64,000 bases of DNA, from contig NC_077240.1 in assembly GCF_947179165.1 (NCBI RefSeq), positions 2,115,501 to 2,179,500 of the forward strand. Direction: 5' to 3'. Position 1 is the first letter of the stretch. Every line of letters starts with the position of its first letter. Positions 1 to 16,466 of the stretch are shown in pieces. The notes beneath the pieces are model-generated. The model saw nothing but the letters and a program-made list of their open reading frames with translations, did not search any database and was not told where the DNA came from. The DNA is from Solanum dulcamara. Its lineage: Eukaryota; Streptophyta; Magnoliopsida; Solanales; Solanaceae. The position numbers and the translations under genes were made by a program.

Positions 1-2
1 CT

Positions 3-746
3 ATAGGTTGTTTCGAAATTACTACTTGTAAGATCAAATTTTTGCGAGACAGGGAAAAGGAGAGGGACAGAATAGTCAAGTAATTTGCCTGGTGCAGTAA
101 CAAACTCAATGGCATTTACAAATGCAATTGAGCCTTGGGAAGGCGCAAATTTGATGGCATAACGCTCTGTTGCGACATTTACAAGAAACTCTTTCGAAAT
201 TGGTTCATTTTTCTCCATTTGGTAGTCACGGAGGAGAACTAATGTATCAACTGAAACAGAGAATTTAGCGGTTTGGAGATTAAATTCATTGTTTTGTAAA
301 GGGTTAAAATAAAGACGGATCCAATGCAAGCCAGGACTGGTCACATGAAATGTATAAGTAGCTTCACTATCGAAAATTTTCGCGCTGAGGTACATCGGTG
401 CAGGTACATTTTTATTATCAGTTGCAGAAATCTGAATGTCACGTCCGCTATAGGCTAAATATTTAGCTGTGGTTTGATCTGATTGAAACACGCGATTTCC
501 TGGAAGAGTAGTTGGAGAAGTGGATCCACAATTAATAAGGTAGTTATCTGAAGGTGTGAATGCTGGAAAAGATTTTGCAGGGGCAGTAGAATCTGATTGT
601 GCAGAAACTGGAATTACACTCGAGGGGCCGATGACAATGAGGCAAACAAATGCCACGAGGATATTAGCCATTATTGTAGACGATGGTAATGAAATAAAGG
701 GTCGTGGTGGTGGAGGTCGTAGTGATCCTCTTGGCATTTTTTTCAT
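3..746 (-). CDS. CrRLK1L receptor-like kinase, N-terminal part (malectin-like ectodomain), cut by window edge
   Basis: The first 248 codons of a plasma-membrane receptor-like kinase of the CrRLK1L (FERONIA/THESEUS/BUPS) family; the rest lies left of the window. From the second in-frame Met (671) there is a signal peptide (hydrophobic MANILVAFVCLIVIG, ending near VSAQ). The malectin-like domain then opens with FTPSDNYLINCG, followed by the family motifs GNRVFQSD, YLSAKIF, GLHWIRLYF, FSVSVDTLVLLRDY and FVNAIEFVTAP. Three in-frame Mets (746, 737, 671) are possible starts; the first two add a basic, proline-rich leader before the signal peptide. No intron is seen, as is usual in the family. The pattern looks closest to the BUPS/At4g39110 or ERULUS branch, and the neighbouring IMPL2 gene supports At4g39110. 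The branch is an inference from memory. The kinase domain cannot be seen. Confidence 0.9.
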   Translation of the reverse strand, partial: MKKMPRGSLRPPPPRPFISLPSSTIMANILVAFVCLIVIGPSSVIPVSAQSDSTAPAKSFPAFTPSDNYLINCGSTSPTTLPGNRVFQSDQTTAKYLAYSGRDIQISATDNKNVPAPMYLSAKIFDSEATYTFHVTSPGLHWIRLYFNPLQNNEFNLQTAKFSVSVDTLVLLRDYQMEKNEPISKEFLVNVATERYAIKFAPSQGSIAFVNAIEFVTAPGKLLDYSVPLLFPVSQKFDLTSSNFETTY

Positions 747-2268
747 CTCCAGACCCTCCTGACGAGGATTTGGGAATGAAATTTGAGAAAAAAATGTCTA
801 ATACTATGGAGGAAGTATGAAAGAGAAAAAAAGGAAATAGAGAGATTTGAAATCAGTCTGTTTTTGCCAATATTATCGCCACATGTGGGGTGTGGAGATT
901 TTTGCCGCACTTATTTTTCCTTTAAGCTTTACAATGTTTTAGTGGTTGAAATGGTTAATCAACCGGTCTTTTCTCTCCATTAGCGTCTATATTCTCTGTT
1001 CGCAAATTCTTTGACCATTTTATTTTCATTAATCATTGGCTTAAGTTTGTTCTCTATCCCTTTCTCTCTTAAGAGTTGGAAAACAAATAATAAAACAACA
1101 AATTGACAAAAAAGTATGCAACTAATTATGAAAAAAGAAGTTGACAAAATAATAGTAAAAATGGTCAATTTTGTTCATGTATTATGATAAATTGAACAAC
1201 TTCACTCTGTAGTAGACTTCTTGAATAATCTTATTTCGTCGTTAGAAATAAAGTCTCATTGTCCTTTTCTTAAAGAATTTGGATATGCGGTACTCCATTT
1301 TAAGTTAAAGCTCTTTTAACGATAAAGATAAATTGGAGACAATTTACTAATATAAGAGTTTGAATGGACAAAAATCTAATAGAGAGAAAAACTTAATCAT
1401 TTCTAATGGAGCATGATGAGCACATTTGATTTTTCTCCCAAGATTAATTCATGGAGGGTTGTTCTTCAACAATGATATGAAAATATAAATTTATGCTTCA
1501 CAAAAAAGTTACTCTATTTGTTCATTTTACTAGTTACATTTGGACTTAACGCACCAACTAAGAAAACAACGATTACTACGACTATTTTACTACACTATTC
1601 CTATTAATTAATGTTTTGGACAAGTAAAAATGAACAAAAAATTATTTATCTCAAGGGATAAAAATTAAGAAATTGACACATCTACACATCATTATTTATC
1701 CTATTTTCTATTATTTTCTACTATTCTAAAATATTTCAAAAATCCATCTTTTTCCTCCAAAACCCTATAGATCTGGATACATCACTTCCTATTTTCATTC
1801 CTCCAATTTATGCTATTTTTACTCCCTCAATTAATAGTTACTTTATTCATTACAATTTTGAATTTCAAATTTATTCTCTCACTAGTCAATCGATTTCATC
1901 CTAAATAGGTAGTTTTTCGTCATCTCCATCTGAAAATTCACATCAATATTTTTATTTTATTTTGCATATTCAAAGTCTTGATACATATGGATGATGCTCT
2001 TTTTTTTAGCATTGGGAGTACCCAGTTAAACTTACCTAATATTGATCTTGTTTATGATTGATCAGACGACGGAGATTGAGCTGAAAACAGATTAAATAAT
2101 TGCACGATCTATTATCAATGACGAATTAGAAAGTTGAGAAGGTGAAGCCGAACAAGGATGTATCTTCATCCTTTAAAGTGACTGTGGAACCCCCCCTTCC
2201 CCCCCTTCGCCCCCCCCCCCCCCCCCCCAAAAAAAAGGGATAGAATAGTTGATTATTAATATTTTTGC
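747..2268. other. Intergenic: upstream region of the receptor-kinase gene
   Basis: AT-rich spacer holding the promoter side of the minus-strand receptor kinase. I see no gene. A long C-then-A homopolymer stretch lies at about 2190-2236. Low-complexity reading frames at 783-1168 show no family motif. Confidence 0.6.
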
Positions 2269-3639
2269 CTTCAACAGATCAAATTGTTGTTTTGTTTCAT
2301 TTTTTGTTGTTCATATTTTTATGCTACATACAGATTCGAATTTTAATGTATCTAGTTGTTTTTGTTTCTTAAATTAATATGTAATGCCTTCGTTTCAACA
2401 TTATGATACATTAAATTTGAATTGTGTTTTCGAGATGGATAGCTTTATCATTATACATTATTATTTATGTATCTTGTTTAAATTGATAAGTATTATATCT
2501 CGACTAGATATATTAAATAAATAATTATTTCCTATAAGATGTTAGATTTGAGATAGATACATTATTGTGTGGTAGTCGCTATGTATCAGATACATTTATT
2601 ATAAATTTGAATTTACGTATCATGTCCAAAAAAATAATGCATGATACATTACTATCTATGTGCATTATTTTATTTGAAAAATACTGTATTTTATAAAAGA
2701 TACATTATAAATGTAATTGTTGCCAATAATATTTTTTTTTGTGTGTGATACATAACATAGTTGTGAGTTGATATGTATATGATATATGTAATAAAGTTTG
2801 AAATTGATATGTATATGATATATGTAATAAAGTTTGAAACTGTTGAATTTTAATATATACTATGCATCATGTACATATTAATTAATACGATATATAGTGC
2901 TTTAGCTATAGAACATTAGGTTTTATATATAAAGTGCAATTTTTGGGTAATGTGCACAGACACCTAACCTTTTAATTTGAATAAATCTGAACAAAAATTA
3001 ACGACTGCAGATACATAACAACAACTGATACATGGTAGATTATATAATTTTTAATAATTATGTATCAAGTAAATAATTAAAGGCATGAATAAATAAGTTT
3101 AAATATGAAAATAGACCAGAATTCATATGTATCAGAAAAAGATTAACAACAAAAATCACAAAAATAATAAAAAATCAATCAGTTGCTCTATCAATGTTAT
3201 GTCATATACATAACTATGAATATGATATGAACTAATATTGTTATAAAAATATTAGTGTTTATGTATCAACAATTATATTTGATAATGTCTATAAATATAT
3301 AACATTCTAATTGGATAAGTTTGGGTGTATGTATCGGGTAGTAAAAGATAATAAATTTTTTAATAATTATGTATCAAAAACATAACTATGAACATGATAC
3401 ATGCTAATTTGTGTTTCAATAAATTAAACAAATTAAGATTATGTATCAAAACTAATATTTGAACACGATATATTGTACATGATAAAAATGTAATGTATCA
3501 TAGTATTGAAACGAATGCATTATACATTAATTTAAGAAAAAAACTAGATACATTAAAAATCTGAACTTATATGTATCACAAAAAGATGAACAACTTAAAA
3601 TAGAAAAAAAAATAATCAACAATTTGATCTACTGAAAGC
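2269..3639. repeat. Fold-back (inverted-repeat) element, probable non-autonomous DNA transposon
   Basis: The arm at about 2269-2413 reappears inverted at about 3491-3639. Examples: AGATCAAATTGTTG at 2276 against CAACAATTTGATCT near 3617, and TTAATGTATCTAGTT against AACTAGATACATTAA. By eye the arms agree over most of about 145 bases, with small indels. The interior is AT-rich, has no coding capacity and is studded with GATACAT/ATGTATC words in both orientations. The true outer ends and target duplication were not found, so the element may extend further on either side. Long arms of this kind suit a Mutator-like or fold-back element; the class is an inference. Confidence 0.6.
2768..2839. repeat. 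Two-copy 36-bp tandem repeat
   Basis: The unit beginning TTGATATGTATATG and ending AAAGTTTGAAA occurs twice in a row with a period of 36 bases. It lies inside the fold-back element. Confidence 0.85.
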
Positions 3640-4709
3640 AAAAAAAAAATGATGAGGAAATCTTTCTACATTTTCTTCTTTCTTTCTATCAACTCTCGTA
3701 AGTTATTTTTCACTTTCAACAATAACGTCATCCATGTTTCTCGATTCAAAGCCCTTACCGGAGCCACCACCAACAAAACTTTTTACGGATAAAATTTTTT
3801 TATCATAAGATATAATTAAGTTTTTAGGTTAATTCAAAATATTATTTCTAGATACATAGCCAAAACTTATCCATTTTCGTAGAATTAAAAAATGGGTATC
3901 GAAGAAAACAATGTAAAATTGAAAAATGCAGTCGATTTTTGTCATTTTTGAGCTCTGAAAAAGTTGAAAATCAAGATCTCAATCGAATTCAATAATATGA
4001 AAAAAAGAAAAGGTATATTTTCATATTATCAAAAATTTGTAGATGAAAAGCTATAAAAAAAATTTGGTAACTGATGATGAAAAAAAATGGATGAAGAAGA
4101 AGATGAACAAGAAAAATTATTACGATTTGGGATAAATTGGGGAGAGGAACATTTGAAATTTGAATTGTTTGAGGTTCATAAAATTTTGAAAGAGATTGAT
4201 ATCAATTTGTTTTGCATGATTTGTCAAATTAACATTTAATTTTTCCTTTAATTTCCTTTTTAAACATAACAATCAAACTGTCTAATGTATCAAAATTAAT
4301 GTTTTTGGATGACTCTTATGTATTCGGATGACACAAATTCAAAGAAATTTTTGTAAATTAAAAAAAGATAGAAATAGAAGGTAATTTGCATCTTACACTA
4401 TAAAATTTTTAATTAAGTTATACTTTTTAAAGACCACCACAAAAGGGCTAAAGTGCAAATGACTACCTTCTTTCCTCCTTTATTAGGCTCTGTGCTGGGC
4501 TTGAATAAAGTCGCGAAATCGCAGGGCCCAACAAGAAGCTGCTCCGTACTATCTTCCTTACAAATACGTATAATTAGAAGATTATAAATTTACAAACAAC
4601 GGCAAATAAATTGGTATTTTCTTAACAGGGATCTATACGTTTCTTGGTCCTCAAGTCGGGAGGTCACTCGGATATCAGAAATCAGTTCAGATCTTTGAGT
4701 TTAAGGGCC

Positions 4710-9494
<4,785 letters not shown>

Positions 9495-10295
9495 GCACGA
9501 GGGTGAAGGCCATGGACCAATTTCAATGTTATGATAATGCTGGATGCGGTCTTCAGTTTGCTGTACCATTTGAGTTTGTTTATTCTGTATTTTAAATTAT
9601 GTAATGCAGCAACCCTTCTCTGAAATGAGCTGCATTTATTGTGTTTTCGTTCTGGTGGTGTCTGTTGAAGGATGGTAGAATAGAATACACTGGATGTTTT
9701 ACTTTTTTTTCGTTTCTATGTACTGAATTCTGATTGGCATTAGGCCCTAAAAGAAAAATGAACAACCACCCAGTGTATTTCTACAAATGGGATCTGGAGA
9801 GACTGGTGTATGCATATGTTATCTCTTATCTTTATAAGATCGAGAGGTTATTGATAAACCCTCGTCTCTATAAAAATTATTTTTCCAAACAGGTTTGAAA
9901 AATACAAGAGCACTACAGCAGAGGGATCCAATCGAACCCTGTTCAACTCAGGATCATATGGTTAAAGACCTTCAGGACAGAAGAAAAGTGAAACCCAGTA
10001 TTTCTCCTTTTCATTTTTTTTTTTGCAGCGACTACAACTTTTTCTCGGTACTTTCATGTTCTCTTCCAATTTCTTCAAGCAATCTTGGAATTGTAAAACA
10101 TATTTTATCATAAAATAACAGGAACTGGAAACGCAAGTAATCTGATTTAACCCGTTATTAGACAGCTTGTTGAAGGTTACAACTTATAACAGACGACCAC
10201 CACAATTCAGTTTACAATTCAAAATTAATGTAGAGACTCGACAGCAAGTAATCAATAACTATGACATTCGCCAATACAGTGAAACATAGCTTCCT
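9495..10295. other. Convergent spacer between RPT4 and IMPL2
   Basis: Holds the 3' ends of two convergent genes: RPT4's 3' UTR from the left and IMPL2's from the right. No further gene is seen. The open frame at 9895-10113 shows no family motif. Confidence 0.6.
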
Positions 10296-13200
10296 CTAGT
10301 GCCACTGCAATGTATCCAAAGCTTGTTGATGAACTTGTTTATCACCTGCTGCAACTACATTAAAACCTGCCAAGTGAAGTTAGGATCCGATTCACTCACA
10401 TGTCGAATTGGAGGGGGGCATATTTTAAGACATCCAAAGGTTAGCTTGTGTATATGAAATGATAATTTAAAATTAGAACAGAGCAAAGAATTACTTATGG
10501 CTGGTGAACCAGCAGAAGCTTTCCAATTAAATTGTTGTCCTTTCCAGTCGGTTATTGTTCCTCCAGCACCTTCTATTACTGGTACAAGTGAGAGGAAGTC
10601 GTACGGCTGAAATTATTTTTTTTGATATCAGCATAGAGGTTATGAAAGTTAAAAAAAAAGAAGCAATTTAATGTCACTGGCTGAAGGAAGTAAAACAGCA
10701 AAATTTTCACCCTGCATCAATATATTTATCAGGCAGTAGGGATATATTGATATACCGAAATTCCAATCAGTTATCACTCCATTGACAATGGACATAACCA
10801 ATGAGAATATGCTTGGTGTCCTCTATAAGGAGGGAAAAAATTCAATATACATATTTGGCAAGTATAATCATATGTTTTATTAATTAGGCAATAGAGCAGA
10901 GAGCAGAGTAGCTGACCTTAAGACCAGACTCTATTACAAGATCCACAAATCCAGAAGCCAATAGGGCATAAGCATAGCAATCACATCCATACAATGGAAC
11001 TTTCACCTGTAACAGAAATACAGGAAGAGGTAAAAATTCATAGTAGAGGAAAGAAAGTGCAACTTATTCATTCTCTTCTTCCTCTTTAGTTTCCTCCTAC
11101 TCAGATCTTCTCATTGCCCTTCTTGTTCCTTCTGCAGTTGTTGCCTATCTTGATTGCACATTAGCTAGAACTCTGTCCAATGATTTTCTTGCCATAATAT
11201 TACATACCTTGCTTCTAACACGAGCAAAGGCAATCTCAGCGTCCCCTTCGAACAAATGTGGGCTAGTAGTGTACCTGAACTTGAAAGAATGAAAATGAGA
11301 AAGTAGATGCAGCACACTTTTGGTATCTTGGATAAGTTGAACAGATAAGAATGGTAAGGTAGCTGATTTCTACTCAACTAATGGTTGGCAGCTAATCTTT
11401 AGAAGGGGCCTCAATGATTGGGAAATAGATGAATTTGCTCACAAATGCTTGACATTAAATTCTAGGGTAAAAAGAAGGATTCACGTTTTGGACTGAAAGC
11501 AATGATGGAAAATTCAATGTAAACAGTTATTACATTATGCTACAGAAACAACACGGTATGTATGAATCAGATTAGCCATGGAAAGCAAATGGAAAAAGTG
11601 CCTGTCAAGTGGCATACTTTGGGTGGGTGGTAGCAAAGGAAGCTTGTCTAACACAGGATAATCTACAGAAGGGAGGCATTATTTTAAGTAATAGATGCTA
11701 CACGTGTGAAGAAGAGTTAGAAACAGTCTATCTCCTTCTCATTCATTGCGAAGTGACAAGGCAGTGTTGGGAGCTATTCCTTAACAGATATAGTATTAAT
11801 TGGCTTATGCAACCAAATGTAAGAGTCTACTAGAGACATGGCAACACCAGACAATGGCTAGGAGTCAGCAGTCAATATGGAGAACAATTCCCCTATGTGT
11901 CTTTCTTATGGACAAAATGGCTAGAGAGAAACAGAATTCGCGTTGAAGGGACAAAACTACATGCATCCAGGATAAAAAATAGCTGTCTTTTGAATTTGTT
12001 TTTTTGGTGTAAGAGGATTGTTATGGAAAACATGGATGAGTATTTGAATTTCTTAGAAAAGATAGGACATATATAGTTCTCTTTCTGCTTCTAGCAGTAG
12101 TTTAGTCTTCTGTATTTTTACCTCTTGGTACCTTTATTTATAAACATTTACCTTTTCAGAAAAAAGAAGAAGCTGAGTAACAATGTTGTATTTTTGTAAA
12201 GAAAGGGTTTCAAGGAGAAACATACATGTAGGCTTTTGAAATACTTGAACAATTGCGTGTGGAGATTTCTTGCCCATTCAAGGTAGTTCGTCGCCCACTT
12301 AAACCAATCCACCTCTCTCTCAGTACAGGCTGGTCAATAATGCCAAGAATCTAGAAAATCAGACATAAAGAGAATATCATGTATAGACCAACTTCTGAAC
12401 CACAGATTACCTGCATAGTGGGTCTCACAGTCTTACTGTAGCATAATATAAGGAGATGAGATATGGTATCATAGGGTAAAACTCTCATTACACCAAGGGA
12501 AAGCTGAATAAAGTGGTTCAAGAGCCGAACACAATATTCCTAAGACGAGTGAGCCAGATGGAAATTGGGAGAAAAAACCACCTACACGATATTGCGTTAA
12601 CAATTACTAAGATACAAAAGACAAAACAATCAACATGATATTGCTAATTTCTTAAATAAACATAAAAAAGGGCAGCCCGGTGCACTTAAGCTCCCGCTAT
12701 GCGCAGGGTCCGGGGAAGGGCCCGACCACATCAATATTCCAAATTCAGGACGAGGGAATGTCTATACAAGAATACAGCTAAATGGTCAATGCATTCAGGA
12801 ACTATGCATATACCAAATGATCTAGAACTTCTTACTTCACTATTGTGAGACAAATGAAACGAAGAGGTGATTAAGCATGTTCTCAAAATGGATATTCAGT
12901 TGTATTTAATCCACCAAACAGAAAATATCATGTTCTCAATTTTCCTTTGTACCTATCTCCTTTTACTTTTTTAAAGTTAAACATGATTATATCTTCTACT
13001 AAGAGCAAATTTTGTTAGCTACAGTTACAAATCAAAAGTATGCCAACAGACGCCTGTCTTGGTGTAAAATAACTCGACTAGGCTTCCCACCAACAAATAC
13101 TGTCACAATGCCAACAGAATTTGGGAGAAACATTGATAGTTGACAGGACTAATAAGCAAGCTTTCATTTATCTAGTAGCGAACAAGGTTTTTATCGATAC

Positions 13201-14840
13201 AAATACAATCAACTGGCTGGTGATTCATACCGGTTTACCTTTGTACAACAGAGCAATAAGAGTGCCAAACACAGGTTTCCCTGTAAGTCAAAGGTATCCC
13301 GATGAATGAATATTTGAACTATAAGTTGAACAGAGTTGATATGGGAAAGACAAGCAGGTACCTGTAATGAAACTCTTTGTCCCATCTATTGGATCTAAAA
13401 CCCAAACATACTCTGCAGTTTCCTCTAGAAACCTCCATCCCTTCTCCTCTCCATAACTATCACCAAGCAGTTCACATACAAATTTTCAGCAGATAAACAT
13501 ACACAGATGGCGTGATACGTGAAATAGAGACGAAATAAATCTAATACAGACGACACACTGGCCATGATGGTATTCGGCTACAGCAAGGATGATCTTGTTA
13601 TCCTGTAAAACGAATGCTCTTTTCTCAATTCTAAATTTCTGTATCGGCATCATACAATTAAATAGAATGAGCTCTACCAGTTAAAACTTACAGAGACCTC
13701 ACTTGTATTCTATTACAGTGCTATCAAAGGTCAGAGGCAAATGTTGTAAAGTTCAATTCAGAGGCGGAAAATGTCAAAGATTATACAAAGCTTTTGGCTG
13801 CTTGATATTTGTTGCAAGCCAAGAGGACCTTCAAGTACCTGTTTCACCTTCTAAGATCATTTAACTGCACAGTCTCTCCGCTTTTTCTAGACAATTGACG
13901 TTTCGGCTCTCGATAGAGACAAATAGGCATGTCGCAAATTACGTTTCTAGCAAGTGCATAACCAAAACAAGATGGTGACCTTATTCCAATGGGGAGTGTG
14001 AGTTTATGTTCACAAATCAAAAGTATCTTATGATAACCGTCATACTAAAAGCAACAGGGAGCCAAGCTGAAAATGCTCGTTCCAACCACAGGCCACTTTC
14101 AGCTCCGGCAATTGACTAACTAGAGATAGGGAAGTTTTAATTTAACAAGCACGCATTAGAAATCAAATATCATACTAGCACTATCAAAACTAGTGAGAGC
14201 TTAACTAACTCACATTGCATGGGAAGGGAAATTCTCTTGAATTATCTTCACCATGGATTCCTCCGCCGCTTGATCAGCAATTGTCACCGGACCTCAACCA
14301 CGAATTTATATAAATATTATTTTTTTTAAAAAATAAAAATAATAATCTCTGGAAAACTAAAATCAGCAAACAATTTATCCGCGTAAAATCAACTAAACAC
14401 TCACTTAAATCTTCTTTATCGAGAATATCGAAGCTTTTCCGGAAGTATTTGCGGATAACTTCACCAGCAGCATCAGCAATTTTGTTACTAACAGCGGCGA
14501 ATTTGTCGATCTCAGAGTCCTCAAATACTAAATCAGCGATTTGCGTTTGATTAGGAAGCACACAATTCGAACCCATCCTAAGCGACGGCAATTTGATTCC
14601 GTGTGAGATCGGGAACGAATTGATACCGGAATATGGAAAAGCAAGCGAATCGGAGAAGATTCTCTGGCTATTAAAGCCGGAAAGACGAAAAAAGTTGCCG
14701 CGATTTAGAGAATGAAAATGAGATTGAGAAAGCATTTGCATCTGCATTTGGAGGATATTGTTTAATATTTGGGAAAAGATGGATTCACGAGAGAAAAGAT
14801 CAGGTGGGAAATTGAAAGTGAGAAGGAGCAGTGATGTCAT
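10296..14840 (-). CDS. IMPL2: Plastid inositol-monophosphatase-like protein IMPL2 (histidinol-phosphate phosphatase)
   Basis: Predicted to remove phosphate from histidinol phosphate, the penultimate step of histidine synthesis (HISN7 in Arabidopsis), in the plastid. Nine exons, listed in order of translation, join in frame: 14405-14840, 14214-14292, 13362-13456, 13231-13280, 12226-12350, 11208-11274, 10917-11006, 10495-10606, 10296-10366. That is 1125 nt and 374 aa. The N-terminus is Ser/Phe-rich, as in a transit peptide; Mets at residues 32, 34 and 36 are alternative starts. Metal-site motifs: GEE (174-176) and WVLDPIDGTKSF with DPIDGT at 193-198. The second family motif appears as PYDFLSLVPVIEGAGG (about 315-330), with Tyr where classic IMPases have Trp, as in IMPL2. 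The product ends at ALDTLQWH. Introns 4 and 5 carry a SINE fragment and a LINE relic, both outside the splice sites. Confidence 0.95.
11580..12076 (+). mobile_element. LINE retrotransposon relic: C-terminal reverse-transcriptase zinc-binding (zf-RVT) domain
   Basis: Inside IMPL2 intron 5, antisense to that gene. A frame at about 11594-11833 reads CQVAYFGWVVAKEA, LTQDNLQKGG, NRCYTCEEELETVYLLLIHC and ends at a stop. This is the Cys/His pattern of the zf-RVT domain at the end of plant LINE polyproteins. After a frame break the tail continues (IWRTIPLCVFLMDKMARERN, LLNLFFWCKRIV) to a stop at 12076. No endonuclease or catalytic RT part is present, so this is a 5'-truncated dead copy. Confidence 0.8.
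12666..12732 (+). mobile_element. Truncated Au-like SINE fragment (copy 1)
   Basis: GGGCAGCCCGGTGCACTTAA, CTCCCGCTATGCGCAGGGTC and GGGGAAGGGCCCGACCACA match the 5' part of the Au SINE family as I remember it. The homology stops abruptly after GACCACA. It lies in IMPL2 intron 4. A second copy is at 51543-51606. Confidence 0.75.
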
Positions 14841-15582
14841 AAATGATAAAGCGGCGTAGTGAAAAGGGGAAGTACGGAACGTGAGGTGTTTAACACTGTA
14901 CTTTAACTAGTGGCAGAGTCAAAATTTATAACAAGATGTTCAAAATTAAAAAAAGTAAACTAATAAACTAGTTAAACATTCGATATATATTATATATACG
15001 TAATAACCGGTAATTGGTCATGAATCATGCAGTGGAGTCAATTATCTGCGCAATTACAAGCACACAACAAAACAGTGCTGCCCAACTGTTCAAAGCGAAA
15101 ATAATTCTACACGTCTTGAATTTGAGCAAACGTTTTTTTTTTCCTTTTTAAGAAACATAAAATTAGATGGTTCGAATTAGGGCTGTGTAATTTTGAGTCA
15201 AATTAATAACTAAAATTGATAATATTATAGGTTATTGAGTTAATAATTTGAATTATTAATTTGTCGGTTTTATAACAGTTTGGGTTATTAATTTGAATCT
15301 CGATTTCATTTCTCTAAATGGATAAAATAATTCAATAATAAAAAATATTATTTTTATTCTTAGTATATACCATGAAAATATATAGCTATAACATGAATTT
15401 CTTCATGTAACTCAATCCTACGAGTATGCAAAATTATTAATTACTGCAAAATTATTAATTACTAAATTTTTTTATTTGTGGTACATGTATCAAATCATCA
15501 ACAATTGATGACCAATAATCCAATTAATTAAAATCTTACTCTCCATATTAAGTAAGTAAATTTATGAGATAACGCACACATT
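14841..15582. other. Upstream spacer of IMPL2
   Basis: Contains the 5' flank of IMPL2, with no gene or clear element. It is AT-rich toward the tandem-repeat block that follows. Confidence 0.5.
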
Positions 15583-16030
15583 AAAAAAAACATAATTTGA
15601 ACCACATAATTTAAACCATATTTTTCCGTATTGCCTTTGTAAAATCATTTATAACTTTAAAAGTACTATAATTTATCTCATTTGAATCATATTTTTCCGT
15701 ATTGCCTTTGTAAAATCATTTATAACTTTAAAAGTACTATAATTTATTGTAAAATCATTTATAACTTTAAAAGTACTATAATTTATCTCATTTGAATCAT
15801 GCTTTCCATTATTGTCAAAAAATTATAATTTATCTCATTTGAATCATGCTTTCCATTATTGTCAAAAAAAATATAATTTGAACCACATAATTTAAACCAT
15901 ATTTGTCTTTTTGTAAAATCATTTATAACTTTACAAGTACTATAATTTATCTCATTTGAACTAGGCTTTCCACTATTGTTCTTTTGTAAGATCACAAGCT
16001 TTCCACTATTGTCCTTTTTGTAAAATCACG
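15583..16030. repeat. Complex tandem-repeat block (about 70-bp and shorter units)
   Basis: Rearranged copies of a few modules repeat here: TTTTTCCGTATTGCCTTTGT, AAAATCATTTATAACTTTAA, AAGTACTATAATTTATCTCA, TTTGAATCATGCTTTCCATT and CACATAATTTAAACCATATT. The first full unit (about 15630-15700) is repeated almost exactly just downstream. Later copies are partial, which suggests repeated unequal duplication. It lies downstream of the dehydrin gene. Confidence 0.85.
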
Positions 16031-16466
16031 AACCAATACCCCTCCCAACTAAGAACAAATAAAAATCAAAAAACGAAAGAACAATAAATGAGTTCATCCT
16101 TTAATATACCAATTTCTCAACTAAAAAATCTCTTTCTTCAAGTTGGTTATAGAGTGCATGTTTTACGTACTCCTAATTTTGAGCCACGCTCAATTCCGCT
16201 AGGTGAATGATACATCACTACTGTTAACGTCGTCAATATAACATCAGTTGAACAAGAAAATTATTGAACACACCATTAGTTAAGCAAGAAAAAAAAAAAA
16301 GACTCCAATCTCCTCCTTAAAAACTTACACCACTACTGCCCTACGATCAACAAAGCAAATGCTGCAGCATATATACTTAGAAACAACTATACCACCACAA
16401 TATAAGATGAAAGAGAGTTCCCCACATCTATAAAACATTTATTATTCCATTTAGCTAGCTAGCTAT

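Noticed and set aside
13555..13610. Minus-strand segment reading DNKIILAVAEYHHGQC inside IMPL2 intron 2, resembling coding sequence
   Set aside because: Exons 2 and 3 of IMPL2 join perfectly (SHA-I-YGEE) without it, and the family has no such peptide at this place.
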